From: Anodontia alba
Lineage: Eukaryota > Mollusca > Bivalvia > Lucinida > Lucinidae
Assembly (NCBI GenBank): GCA_964016985.1
Contig: OZ024823.1
Span: 137,846,112 to 137,910,111, forward strand
DNA: 64,000 nt
Reading direction: 5' to 3'
Shown here: piece after piece, positions 48,490 through 59,519 of the stretch
Layout: each line of letters starts with the position of its first letter
How positions within the stretch are numbered: the stretch's first letter is position 1
Made by a program: the position numbers and the translations under genes
Notes under the pieces: generated by a model
Seen by the model: the letters and a program-made list of their open reading frames with translations, nothing else
What the model was told of the DNA's origin: nothing
Database searches by the model: none

Positions 48490-48700
48490 TAACGCTTAGC
48501 ATGCTGGGTAAATGGGTAACAATTTCAGCCGACGACATACTGGATTTTTTTTCTTATTTTCCTAGGAAATAGGCTTTGACTTCTCAAGCAAAGTTTCTTC
48601 TTTGGAGACAATTTGCAAAACCTATTGTCTGGGAAAAATAAGAACAAAACATCGGTTTGTCGTCTGATACGAATGAAGTAATACAAAGTATAATCTCAGT
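48490..48700. repeat. Miniature element, family Q copy 1
   Basis: taacgcttagcatgctgggt, cagccgacgacatactgga, ttggagacaatttgcaaaac and gtctgggaaaaataagaaca, then acatcggtttgtcgtctga. The same modules occur at 50528-50708 and 52965-53175, with arms around gtctcc/ggagac. Confidence 0.7.
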
Positions 48701-48944
48701 TTACCGCATGTTGAGTCTTTTGTACTAAAATGGTCGTTTCCACTCAGACAAGAATTTGATTATATGAGAACTGATCACACTGAAGATAACATCTTCTTAA
48801 GTGATGTCTTCAAGTCCCCTGTAAATATGTTCCCTGTAAATATATTTAGCACGCAGACGGCAAAATCAGCAGACAATAGTCTTACTTTCCCTGCAACTAG
48901 AAATTGACTAATATGTTAAATTTTAGCATAAGATGTCATGCGAT

Positions 48945-49050
48945 ATTTAAAGCTAAGCATGCTGGATAAAAAAATCAGCAGGCGACATTATTTAATATTT
49001 TTCATATTTTTTCCCCATAAAATAGGCTGTGACAATGTTCAGAGTAAATT
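48945..49050. repeat. Miniature element, family Q partial copy 2
   Basis: taaagctaagcatgctggat, atcagcaggcgacattattt and ccataaaataggctgtgaca match the left half of family Q. The right half is absent. Confidence 0.6.
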
Positions 49051-49453
49051 GGGAAGTGAGCAGCATGAAATTTGAATTTAAACCTACTACTCATCTACGA
49101 TATTAAATCTGGTTCATGTAAAATGTACAGACTGATATATGTAACATAAAGGTAACCCATTTCTGCTTAGTGAAATGTTCCATCTTGGAAGTCGGACTAA
49201 TCCATTTGATATTTCAACGCATCTTTTACGATGCGGCAGTGTTCTGTTTAGTCGAATAAGAAACAATTCGAGACGCCACAAAACGCCTGATCTAGGTTAC
49301 TACCGTTTGCTGAAGCCGATCATATTTTACATAAGGCACTAATGGTGAAATGTATGACCCTATCGTCTTCCAAAAGTTGAATTTTCCTACTAAGAGATAA
49401 ACAGGAGTTAATGAACCTTCTAGTCAGACTGTGTGGATTAAAGTTCTGTTTAA
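49051..49453. other. No gene seen
   Basis: Unassigned. Confidence 0.5.
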
Positions 49454-49713
49454 CTCTTTCACTGCCACAAGCAATAATAACAAGCTTTTGCAAACAGCAT
49501 AGATTCAGATCAGACGGCTCATAATGAGCCGTCTCATCTGGATCTACACTGTTTGACATTCAGTCTTTCAACTTTACATATAAACTTCTTTCCAAGCTAT
49601 AGTTTATTTAAAAAACAAACAAACAAAAAACCAAAAAAAAAAAAAAAAAAAAAAAAAAAAACAACGAAGAAAAACAGACGACAAATATCGCATGAAATTT
49701 GGCACCGAAAGAG
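49454..49713. mobile_element. TTAA-flanked MITE, family D copy 2 (inverted)
   Basis: TTAA at 49450-49453 and 49714-49717. The complement of the right end (ctctttcggtgccaaatttc) matches the left end of copy 1. The hairpin is cagatcagacggctcataat with its complement. A 28-base A run expands one arm. Confidence 0.82.
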
Positions 49714-49867
49714 TTAAGAGCTGAGTTGACTTTTTCGGATGATAAGTGAAATTTCGGAAGCAGTAAAATTGATTTAACATCCGTACACCACCGCACCAGC
49801 TAGCTTTTACTACTGAAGTTCTGATTTTGTTTGTTCTTTGTGGGGTCTGGTGGCTGCTCACTGCTTA

Positions 49868-50139
49868 CACACCTGCTGTATATAAATTTGACCCCCTTAA
49901 ACCCCATGTTTATATAGTAAAACTGGGGTTTACAGGGGTATACATTAGTTTTCTTATTTCTGCTCAAAAACATAGCTTGTGGGTACTCGTAAGAACCGCC
50001 TCAGCGAGGCGGTTCTAACGAGTAGCCACAATCTATGTTTTGAGCAGAAATATGAAAACTATCAGAATTTTTATCGGAAAACTTTCAGTTTTTGGTGGCG
50101 AAATTTTCAATATATTTGAATAGGCGTGTTTTCGTAATG
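49868..50139. repeat. Hairpin MITE, family E copy 6 (inverted)
   Basis: Reverse orientation: aaccccatgtttatatagt-type segment on the left, then the hairpin ggtactcgtaagaaccgcct / complement, ending gaataggcgtgttttcgtaa. Confidence 0.9.
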
Positions 50140-50226
50140 TGTGTTTAGTGGGTCCTGTCTGACGTAGTGGATACCTCCATTGGGAATAGGGAGCTGGTCT
50201 TCTTGCCTTTCGTTGGTTTTTAACAT

Positions 50227-50282
50227 CCCAGCAGGCAAACAACGTTGGAACGAAGTCGTTTCAACGTTGTGTACCCTCTGGG
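50227..50282. repeat. Family C short copy 3
   Basis: cccagcaggcaaacaacgtt and caacgttgtgtaccctctgg, a 56-bp internally deleted palindrome. Confidence 0.7.
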
Positions 50283-50309
50283 ATGCGCGATGTGGGGAAG
50301 CCAACTGAT

Positions 50310-50432
50310 CTTGATCTGCACTGTTTGTCATTAAATATGAGAATTTCTATCAAAAATCCGGATCAAGTAATCTGATTGGCTGGAAAGTAGAAGTGGGCGT
50401 GGCATCTTAATTTATTCAGCATGACAAGGGTT
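50310..50432. repeat. Repeat S copy 1
   Basis: Nearly identical to 63850-63972: atctgcactgtttgtcatta, gagaatttctatcaaaaatc, ggatcaagtaatctgattgg, gtggcatcttaatttatt. Joins the end of a CAAACAGTG-type hairpin arm to a conserved 100-bp body. Confidence 0.8.
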
Positions 50433-50527
50433 AACAAGGGTATGCTAGCAACAAAGGTTCATTTCAGACTGACATCTACATATCTGGTATTCTTCATATA
50501 TCACAATATCCACATTCTTATCATACT

Positions 50528-50708
50528 GGTTAACTCCCTTCCAGCAGTGGACATTTTTTAATATATGGCTTTGACATTTCATGCTAATTGTCCCCTTGGA
50601 GACAATTTGCATGAAATGTCAAAATCTATTTTCTGGGAAAAATAAGAAAACTATAATCAGTGTGCCGTCTGCTGAATATTTCCAGACACTGGTAAAGGTT
50701 AAACGAGA
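50528..50708. repeat. Miniature element, family Q copy 3
   Basis: Inverted arms gacatttcatgctaattgtc and gacaatttgcatgaaatgtc, with cttccagcagtggacatttt and gccgtctgctgaatatttcc at the flanks. Confidence 0.75.
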
Positions 50709-51169
50709 ATAAAAGATAGGTTACTTAACATATATTATAACGAGAAATGTGTAGAAAGGACACGAATGCCCCCTCCTGACAAACTAAAACGCAAATTGCT
50801 AACGCCGGATGCGGACAGAGATGGACGGACAAGGGTAACGCTATATACCCTTTCCACCATTCTTCGAATGGCCGGGGGCATAACGAGAAGCGATACGATA
50901 ATGCATTTTTATGAGCACTAAATTGCATCTAAGCCAACAACAATTATATAATGTACTGAATTTACACCAGGGGCATCGTTTCATTTAATAAAAAAATGTA
51001 AATCAACAGGTAAACTGAATCTAAATACTGATATATTCAGATTTAAGAACTAAGTAGGCGAGATAATGCTTTCGTAATAATATGTCTACTTCCTCCATAA
51101 CTGATCGTACTGCAGATATAAGTTTCACATTTCAAGAAAACATGCACCTCGTTGAGGGCGATAAAGAAG
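50709..51169. other. No gene seen
   Basis: Unassigned. Confidence 0.5.
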
Positions 51170-51420
51170 ATATTAAGGGAACTGATATATCTTTAGAGGT
51201 GGCAACTCTTTCAAAGTGATTTTGGCTACCTTTGGAAATGGGTCTACTCTAAGAATTGAATTTGCTTCCTGTAGGGGCAAATTGTTTCCTTCAAGAGCAG
51301 ACTAATTTTCAGAAGGGGCTTGGTATACAGTAAATATAACGAGTCACAAAAGTTGTCTCCCCTGAGGAAGTAGCAAATAATCCAGTCCCCTTAAGTCTTG
51401 TAAGAACAGTTGAAGAGTAT
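51170..51420. repeat. Hairpin MITE, family F copy (diverged)
   Basis: gggtctactctaagaattga, gcttcctgtaggggcaaatt, tcagaaggggcttggtatac and ccagtccccttaagtc, in family order. Confidence 0.65.
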
Positions 51421-51779
51421 TGGTGATTTAGTTTTGTTACAATCTAAATGTTTGTCAATGTTGGTCATCTGCGCTTTATTAATTAGCGTTAAAACAGTGA
51501 AATGCGCTATGCACATCAAAAGATATCAAAAGCGTTAGTCCATTCTTCGCTAACCGCAGGTGAGGCCATGTGTCCGCGGAATGTAGGCAACATTCGCTAT
51601 GTTTCTATTCTTCAAATCGGAAAAAAGTTAAATCCAAGGAAGTAAGGTGTTTTATTAAGCATAAAAAATAGCTAAACAGAATAATAGTATTTGATCGGTC
51701 GATTATGACTCTTAGAGAAGTTCTTTAAAGAGAATGTATACAGTTTTGGTGGTGTGAGGAGAAGAGCAACTGTATCAGG

Positions 51780-51930
51780 AGTGTTCTGAAATAGGTCTAC
51801 TTGACAAGAAAATAAAGTACTCCTTTTGTAAGCATTCTTTCCTGGTAAAGTAGATCTCTTTACAGAAGAGCTTTTGTTTGCATCAAAGCAACATTTGGCG
51901 GAACCCCACCAAGTCTATCCAATCCGCTTA
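51780..51930. repeat. Family F copy (diverged), abutting an E copy
   Basis: ataggtctacttgacaagaa, gcattctttcctggtaaagt and tttggcggaaccccaccaag, then directly family E at 51932. Confidence 0.6.
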
Positions 51931-51931
51931 G

Positions 51932-52180
51932 CATTACGAAAACACGCCTATTCAATTATATTGAAAATTTTACAACCAAAAAAGGAAAAATTTCTGATAA
52001 AAAATTCTGATATTTTTCATATTCTGCTCAAAACATATAGGCGAGGCGGTTCAAACCAGTACCCACAATCTATGTTTTTAGCAAAATAAGAAAAATAATA
52101 TATACCCCTGTAAACCCCAGTTTTACTATATAGAAGTGGGGTTTAAAGGGGTCAAATTATGTAGGCGTATTTTCGTGATG
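51932..52180. repeat. Hairpin MITE, family E copy 7 (hairpin arm deleted)
   Basis: Both ends are present (cattacgaaaacacgcctat; cgtattttcgtgatg), but the left arm of the central hairpin is missing: ctcaaaacatataggcgagg joins straight to the right arm. Confidence 0.88.
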
Positions 52181-52566
52181 GGGTTGATAAAAGTCCAGGC
52201 CTCCTTACATAAAGCTTGCGTTTTGAGGTTTGAAGTACGTTTTCACCTCTCATGCTGAGGTCCTAATACAAATGATTTCAAGAAACATGAAGCAACATGT
52301 CAATGTCTTTGTATTCTCTTTCTGTGGTTAAAACTGTGGGAAAACTCGTATAAAGACAGATACGTAAAATGTCTTATGGTATCAAGCCGCTGCTTCATTC
52401 ACGTCTGATCTGCTTCTAAACTATTTACTTAGGCTTGTCTGTCCTCGTATTTAGAATAAGTATGATACGATGAAAATAACATTGATAGTCTCCCTCACAT
52501 CTTCTCTTGTATGGCATATAAGTGTAGCATTAATTGTCAGTGGAATACTGTGGAACAGAGGCAAAA
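52181..52566. other. No gene seen
   Basis: Unassigned. Confidence 0.5.
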
Positions 52567-52845
52567 CATTACGAAAACATGCCTATATAAATATACTGAA
52601 AAATTTACCACCAAAACATGAAAATTTTAAGATAAAAAATTATGATATTTTTCATATTTCTGTTCAAAACATAGATTGTTGGTACTCGTTAGAACCGCCT
52701 CGGCGAGGCGGTTCTAACGAGTACCCACAATCTATGTTTTTGAGCAGAGATAAGAAAAATAATGTATACCCCTGTGAACCCCAGTTTTACTATATAAAAG
52801 TGGGGTTTAAAGGGGTCAAATTTATATGGGTACGTTTTCGTGACG
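52567..52845. repeat. Hairpin MITE, family E copy 8
   Basis: Complete copy with perfect central arms gtactcgttagaaccgcctc / complement; right end cgttttcgtgacg. Confidence 0.9.
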
Positions 52846-52964
52846 ATATCCGAATATTTTATAACTGACGCATTGCCTTTGATATAGTCAAATGGTAGCA
52901 ATTCGTTTTGGCTCATTGATGACTGCAGAAAATATTTGTTTTACTGCACAGCCCCTTAAATTGT

Positions 52965-53175
52965 TGATACTTAGCACTCTGGGTAAGATTTTCAGCAGAC
53001 GGCATATTGAAAGTTTTCTTATTTGTCACAGAAAACACGATTTGGCATTTTTTGCGATTTGTCTCCAAAGAAGACAATTTGCATGAAATGTCAAATCCTG
53101 TTTCCTTGGGAAATAAAAAAAGGGATCACCAATGTTTCGTCTGCTGAATTTGCCAAAGATTGGTAAAGGCTAAAC
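52965..53175. repeat. Miniature element, family Q copy 4
   Basis: tacttagcactctgggtaag, cagcagacggcatattgaaa, agacaatttgcatgaaatgt and tttcgtctgctgaatttgcc. Confidence 0.75.
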
Positions 53176-53542
53176 AAGAATAAAAATATTTTACTTAACA
53201 TATTTATAACGGGAAACAATAGCGGTTTTTGTCGTCGCTGTGCCAAATAAGGAAAATCGCTCATTAACACTTAACTTGTTAAAAATAGCAATCATTATTA
53301 TCTAATAAAGGAACATTATCAATATTATCTAATTCACAGATTACTTCCCGCTGAGCTTGATTGCATCTATTAGTAATTACAAATTGACTTTTTAACACAA
53401 TTTGAAATGTGAATTGCATGCTGCAGCGATTTGACCTGGAGACAGCTTACACATGAACTGGAATCGGTTTTTGTCACGTTCTTAAGGAGTACTGATACAT
53501 ATTCATTGCAAAAGTTGTTCTTGCGTCCCTCCTGAAAACACC
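53176..53542. other. No gene seen
   Basis: Unassigned AT-rich sequence. Confidence 0.5.
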
Positions 53543-53815
53543 GTGAAAACACTCCTATATAATTTCAACCCCCTTAAACTCCACTTTTATATAGTAAAAC
53601 TGGAGTTTACAGGACTATACATTATTTTTCTTATTTCTGTTCAAAAACATAGATTATGGGTACTTGTTATAACCGCCTCGCCGAGGCGGTTCTAACGAGT
53701 ACCCACAGTCTATGTTTTGAGCAGAAATATGAAAAATATCAGAATTATTTATCTGAAAATTTTCCTTTTTTGGCTGTAAAATTTTCAATATATTTGAATA
53801 GGCGTGTTTTCATAG
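53543..53815. repeat. Hairpin MITE, family E copy 9 (inverted)
   Basis: Reverse orientation, from gtgaaaacactcctatata to gaataggcgtgttttcatag; central arms with few mismatches. Confidence 0.9.
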
Positions 53816-53824
53816 TGGAAGTTA

Positions 53825-54010
53825 TGAAATAGTAAATAAAGAAAAAAATGCTTTCTTTGGGAGCAAAGTCTTTTCTTATATGGTAGACCCTTTTTCAGAA
53901 AGGCACTGGCATACTGAAAAGCAAAGAGGAAGTCACAAAAGTTATCTGTCTTGACAAACATGGCAGAAAATCTACTAAATGTATCCGTTCATTTTAACTC
54001 GGCGGAAAGA
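53825..54010. repeat. Hairpin MITE, family F copy
   Basis: gggagcaaagtcttttctta, tagaccctttttcagaaagg and catggcagaaaatctactaa. One hairpin arm is lost. Confidence 0.65.
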
Positions 54011-54726
54011 AAACCACTCATTTTACAACTAAAAACGTCAATGCAAAACACAGTAAAATGTCTTTGGGTTTAAAGATTTTTTTTTGTTCCTCGAACTCCA
54101 GTACAAGACCGATGCAATAACATAATAATCAATAGGTTTCAGAAAGAAGTCAACAGACTTGAATGAGTCTGTCTCCCAATTATTAAGAATTTGCAATCAA
54201 TAAAATAAAATTAGGTGAGAAATAGCTTGAGCAATAGACAGTAAATTTATATTGCAATGTTGTGTTTGTCTTAAGTATTATCGAAGACAGGCCTGCGGAA
54301 ATAGTATAGCCACACAGTTTTAAACACATCTTCAGGTACTAAAACGGATCATTGAGCCCATTCTGGGTACTTTGAAAATCGCATACCGCTAGGGGGCGTA
54401 TGCAGCCTCACAAACTACATTCCTGCATATGAAGAGACTTGATAAAACCGAGTCTCCGATTTTGGTTATTTTTTGTGTTCTTTGTTTCCAAAGGCAAACG
54501 CGTATTGATATACGAAAACGTATGTTGCAGAAATCATTTAAAGTACCTCGCCGAGGCACTTCTAATTAGTGCCTACAACATATGTTGTCCTAGAGGACTA
54601 AGAATGCTAAATACTCGGTACCTCCTCTTATCTGGAGTTATGCTGTAGGACAAGCACGATAAAAGGTTACTATTAAAGATAAATATGGTGTTTAGTAGAG
54701 CGGTCAAAAAACGTATCTTAAAACTA
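54011..54726. other. No gene; diverged hairpin at 54515-54590
   Basis: cgtatgttgcagaaatcatt, agtacctcgccgaggcactt and gcctacaacatatgttgtcc form a weak hairpin with the cctcgccgagg centre of family E. Confidence 0.55.
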
Positions 54727-55043
54727 CAGTCGACTCTCGTTATCTCGAACTCGCTTATCTCGAATAACCGCTTATCTCGAAGTGAAAATCTGGTCCCTGT
54801 TATAACACAGAGATCTGCCAACAGGCAACAAAATATTGTGGAAAAGAGGAGAAATTTTCTCCTCTTTTCCACAATATTTTCAATATATCTCTAACTTAGG
54901 AGTCAAATTCCATATTCATTCTGTTAAAGGTGGTTGTTCGATTAATTGTTTTCCGCAGTTCCGCAAAACGTATATGTCGAAGTACGGATATCTCGAAGTG
55001 TTTCATAGAGTCCCTTGGAGTTCGAGATAACGAGAGTCGACTG
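54727..55043. mobile_element. pogo/Tigger-like MITE
   Basis: Perfect 26-bp terminal inverted repeats cagtcgactctcgttatctc (plus gaactc) with TA on both sides (54725-54726, 55044-55045). Subterminal tatctcga words repeat inside. A 25-bp-arm hairpin (tattgtggaaaagaggagaa and complement) lies at 54830-54880. TIR sequence and TA target fit the pogo branch of Tc1/mariner. No transposase frame. Confidence 0.88.
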
Positions 55044-55554
55044 TATATTAGAGAAGAAACGGAAACATGAAAGTGTATGAAAGCAGACACTATTACGCCA
55101 GACATTGTCAAATATCTGAATAGAATCTGAGTCAATTTATTGCGGTGACATATAACACGACGTTCGTTCAGAATGGCTGTGCAACGTGGGAAATCAAGCT
55201 CTAGGCTAATCAAATCATCAGGTAAAAAGGCAAATCCTTTGGAAACACTCTTAACACTGAGACAATATCCTCAGAAACTTGAGATTGTAATCTGGGAATA
55301 TAATCCAATTTTACTGTATCAAAGTAGAAACGCTAGTCTTGTAGATTCCCATCATGTAAAACAGTTTGGTAAACAGGACGATGACAGCATTTGTGAGTTT
55401 GGGATTAATGAGAACCCGTTTTGATATTTGGCGTATCTTTTTTAGGACATAGGATGAGAAGTAAAATTTTGAATAAAATGTTGATGCTTTGCAACGAACG
55501 GCGTGCTTAGTGGTGGGCAAAATCAAAATAAACAACAACTTTACGGCTCCTTTT
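55044..55554. other. Unassigned; 83-codon frame without known motif
   Basis: An open frame at 55173-55424 (+; begins MAVQRGKSSSRL) is not obviously repeat-derived but shows no recognisable domain or exon signal, so it is not called as a gene. Confidence 0.4.
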
Positions 55555-56800
55555 AATTTCTCGTCGTAGGGTGGACTCCAGACTCAGTGACGGCACAGTC
55601 CTATACATTTCTGGAAGGCTTCTGAATGGCGGCTTCTTCCTCAGTCTGTTTAAACCATTGTTGCAGTGATTCTTTGTTTTTGCTAACATGTCAGGTCTTG
55701 CAATGGTACCGCTTTGTCTTGACATTGTATGTTTTTTCATCTCTCCCCCATCGTGCCTGAAGAAGACTTTGCTTCATAATTGTGACTTCATTTATATTTA
55801 TCTTACTCATTTAAGGTCCGTGTTTTATTTAGCTCTGATTAGCTAGTAGGAGAGTCTTTATGTTTGTTCCATCATGTCGAGCAATTAATTTATAATGATT
55901 TTCTGTGTTGATCCATTGATGAATTAGGAAACTACTACGCGGACCAAACAGTTATGTATAACAGGAACTATATCTGGACTAAATACAAGGGTTATACGCC
56001 TATGAATCCAGGTTAAGCACCCGATAACATCCTTGCCATTATAGGGATCAAACATGGTTTTTCATGCATTAACATTCGCCAGGTTCCGTGGGAGGTGTTG
56101 AAAACCGAGGCCCAAGGCCGCGGTTTTCAACACCTCCCAAGGGACCTGGCGATTGTTAATGCATTGAAAAACCATGTTCGATCGCTATTATTGCATAAAC
56201 ACTGAAAACATTTGCTACATTTCGCGTTATTTCTTGCACTATTTTGTTTCGCCTTTTCACCGATGTCTCGCGAACGTAATTTCCACTGACTGTGCTCGTT
56301 CTAGGGCCGGACAGTACACATCTCGTAACGGCAGCAAATCTGTGGCCCCGGTACAATCATATTGAAAGTTGCGTAGCCGTGCATTAACAGCGCGTGCATT
56401 GCCTTGTTGATACACGGCTTTTCGCCGGTTAATGCACTGCTGTTAATAACACGTGCGACACTGCTTTTTTATGTAATAATGATCGTTCTAAGGCGGTAAT
56501 TCTGTTGGAGGAGTTCCTGTTTGTTTGATCGTTCTGTCTTCGAGGGTTTTCGTTCTATTTTCGAGAAGTTCTTATTTTGTGTCAAATTCTGTTGGAGGAG
56601 TTCCTGTTTGTTTGATCGTTCTGTCTTCGAGGGTTTTCGTTCTGTTTGCGAGAAGTTCTTATTTTGTGTCACCATTTCATGTCGGTAAACCCTTATTTGG
56701 TGTCTTGGTACTGTGGAAGTATTGTGTTCCGTGGTTGTTACTTTTTCTGAGTATATTCGTATTTTTACCAACCATATAATCCATTTGAGAGTGATGGTTA
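55555..56800. repeat. Diverged family M-like repeat with nested palindrome J and an internal duplication
   Basis: gactccagactcagtgacgg near 55572 recalls the leader at 11806. cattgatgaattaggaaact and cgcggaccaaacagttatg near 55910-55955 match the family M body. gatcgttctaaggcggtaat at 56481 is the motif shared by families M and N. 56499-56584 and 56585-56670 are an 86-bp tandem duplication with very few differences. Palindrome J is inserted at 56046-56183. Confidence 0.6.
56046..56183. repeat. Palindromic miniature element, family J
   Basis: Arms of about 65 bp: gatcaaacatggtttttcat, gcattaacattcgccaggtt and gggaggtgttgaaaaccg mirror the right side to ccatgttcgatc. Weak related words (gtgcattaacagcgcgtgca) lie at 56380-56450. 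Confidence 0.85.
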
Positions 56801-57173
56801 GCAGTGCCCGAGAAATGCTTTTCGAAAAGTTATCCTGTAATACTTGTAGAGTGTTTTATTATATAATCAGACTGCACATATACACAGATTGGCTTGTCAG
56901 CTTTCACTGCACTGACCAAACTGAGGTAGTGAGCGAGGAGGTATTCTAAAGAAAGATCGAGAGTTGTCATTCCAAGAATTACTTCACGAAATGTACTTTT
57001 GTTGTACTACGTAACATCGTTTCGAGATTGTTTTGACGTCATGACCTCAAGGCGACGTCAAAACGACTTTGCCATGATCTATCCAAGGACATATGAGGTA
57101 AAACGCGGACAAGCTTAAGTTTGCAGACCAGCTGAGGGACAAATTCATTTTAATTGTCGACAAAGATTGGGGG

Positions 57174-57210
<37 letters not shown>

Positions 57211-57565
57211 AACTAAACAGAACTAAACGGCACTGGCTGATATTTATATTTACAGGTCGAATTCATGCATATCCCCTTTTTGCGTGACGCGGCTCGGTTA
57301 CGTTTAATGGTCCCACAAACGAGAGTGCCAGTAATATTGTCATGTGTCACGAAACCAATGTCATAAACTTTATAACACTCTCAGTTTACAAGTTTATTCC
57401 ACCAGACTGCGATGCTTTGCTGCCAATGCCCATATATGTGTTCATGCAATATAGCGCATGTTTGTGTATGATTACTTTATTATTTATTTGTTTATTTATT
57501 TTCGTTTGGCTTTATTTACTTATAATTAGCTTATAAAAATACTCTTGGCTATGTATGGTCAGTTT
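56801..57565. other. No gene; poly-A at 57178-57208
   Basis: A 30-base A run is present; the remainder is unassigned. Confidence 0.5.
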
Positions 57566-57843
57566 CATTACGAAAACAAGCCTATTCAAATATATTGGAA
57601 AATTTACCAGCAAAATATGAAAAATTTCAGATAAAAATTCTAATATTTTTCTTATGTCTGCTCAAAAACATAGATTGTTGGTACTCGTTAGAACCGCCTC
57701 GCCGAGGCGGTTCTAACGAGTACCCACAATCTATGTTTTGAGCAGAAATATGAAAAATAATGTATACCCCTGTAAACCCCAGTTTTACTATATAAAAGTG
57801 TGGTTTAAGGGGGTCAACATTATATAGGCATGTTTTCGTGATG
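57566..57843. repeat. Hairpin MITE, family E copy 10
   Basis: Complete copy with ends cattacgaaaacaagcctat and catgttttcgtgatg and perfect central arms. Confidence 0.92.
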
Positions 57844-57879
57844 TTTATACAGTATGTTTCTTGAATAAGTTAAGGGGAC

Positions 57880-58110
57880 TGCATAAACTTGCTAGTTTTT
57901 CTGCCATTGTATATAAGGAAAACAACATTTGTTAGTCCTTGATTGCTCTAATTAACACCACTTCTAAACAGGGTTCTACTACAAAAGAAAAGAATTTTCT
58001 TCCATGGGGAGGGGAGGGGGTGCATTTTTTTTCTTTTTAGAGTAAACCCCGTTTCAGAATGGAGCCAAAAAACAGTCTCCTTCCCGTAAGTGTGACCTAG
58101 CCTTCGAATA
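57880..58110. repeat. Family F copy (diverged)
   Basis: cacttctaaacagggttcta, aaaagaattttcttccatgg and tagagtaaaccccgtttcag, with a G-rich centre. Confidence 0.6.
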
Positions 58111-58209
58111 CTGACACTATTCGATGCATTTTAGCAGGACAAAATGTTTTCGCGTTTAGAGCGAACAATCAGCCATCGGTTTAGTGCATAAACTAATTGA
58201 GAAACGTTT

Positions 58210-58510
58210 ATATCAGCCTTCACAGTGCGACCAGGTATTTGCATGTTTGCCAGTTGAAGTTACAATTGACGCGCAATGCACAAAAAGGATTTTATGCAAA
58301 TAGCGGACAACGCAGGCCCATATCAGCCTGTGCATAAGCGCTGACTGTTCAGGGCCTTCGTTGCCCGCTTACAAAATCAGTGGATACTGTAGTATATGTC
58401 GACGAACAGAAAATGTTCAAATCAGACCGTTCGGATGCAGACGCTTATCTGGACCTTTATTGTTCGCATATGGCATAAGGGCCTTTTTACAAGTTGCTTA
58501 TCAATGCACA
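58210..58510. repeat. Family L-like miniature element
   Basis: acaacgcaggcccatatcag, gtgcataagcgctgactgtt, gggccttcgttgcccgctta and cgcatatggcataagggcct share the style of L-type inverted words also seen at 9985-10060 and 38200-38270. Weak. Confidence 0.45.
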
Positions 58511-58679
58511 AGGGTTCGTATAGCGAAAAGGAAAGGAGCTGATGAGAGTGATCTGGGTTTTCAATGTTCACAAAACACTCAGGCCACTTTTAGCGTGATA
58601 CTAATCAGAGCCGTCGCTGTAGGCTGACGAAGCCTTCGATTCTTACGCACATGTCTTAAGGAGTATTTTCTCGCGTTAC

Positions 58680-59110
58680 TGATCAAATCATAAAAATATA
58701 AATGAAGTTACCTTGGAAAGAACAAAGATCACGAAGTGTAGTCTTCCCGAGGCACCAGAAGAAGAGATGTTGACCCATTATGTAAACACGCCTATTCAAA
58801 TATATTGAACATTTTACAACCGAAAAAGGAAAATTTTCAAACAGAAGATTCTGATATTTTCATATTTCTGCTCAAAACATAGATTGTGGGTACTCGTTAG
58901 AACCGCCTCGACGAGTTCTAACAAATTCCCACAATCTATGTTTTTTTAGCAAACTAAGAATAAATATGTATACCCTGTAAACCCCAGTTTTACTATATAA
59001 AAGTGGGGTTTAAGGGGTCAAAATTATATTGGCGTGTTTTCGTGATGAAACAATGGCAAGACACAACGGCACAGTTGCAATAAGTCATACAGATAAAATT
59101 CTCTGCAAAA
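58680..59110 (+). repeat. Family N-related repeat interrupted by family E copy 11
   Basis: 58690-58775 (aatgaagttaccttggaaag, cttcccgaggcaccagaaga) and 59048-59095 (gaaacaatggcaagacacaa, cggcacagttgcaataag) together parallel 46075-46255. The E copy at 58776-59047 sits between them, so the E insertion is younger than the N-type copy. Confidence 0.7.
58776..59047. repeat. Hairpin MITE, family E copy 11
   Basis: Ends cattatgtaaacacgcctat and gcgtgttttcgtgatg. The central hairpin is partly deleted (gaaccgcctcgacgagttct). Confidence 0.9.
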
Positions 59111-59519
59111 GATATGTCATAAAGTATGTTTTCTTGGCCCTGGGAACATTAGTGTATTAAATACCTTTCTATGTTATTCCTCCACGTCAATGAACGCAAG
59201 CTACCAATCTAATGCAATTTCTGTAGCCGCAATGGAATTCTGAAATTATAATCTGATTTCATGTAACCATGTGTATAATTGTTTTAATGTTTCTTGTCAT
59301 GCTACAATTGAATTTACCGGCTTTCATTCGCACTGAATTATCAGCGCACGGTTTTATCAAAGTATCAAAATCACTAGCTAATGTATATAACTGGATGGAA
59401 AATCGAATTACCGGAACATTTGTGATATGGCGTAACTTACAATAATCAGGGTTCCGTTCGTGTAGGCGAATTTGTTAAGCTACAAGTAGCTGCAGAGATA
59501 TTCTATTACAGGGTTATTG
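59111..59519. other. No gene seen
   Basis: Unassigned AT-rich sequence. Confidence 0.5.

Noticed and set aside
55173..55424. 83-codon frame starting MAVQRGKSSS
   Set aside because: ATG start and modest length, but no recognisable motif and no exon signals; it is flanked by transposon sequence.
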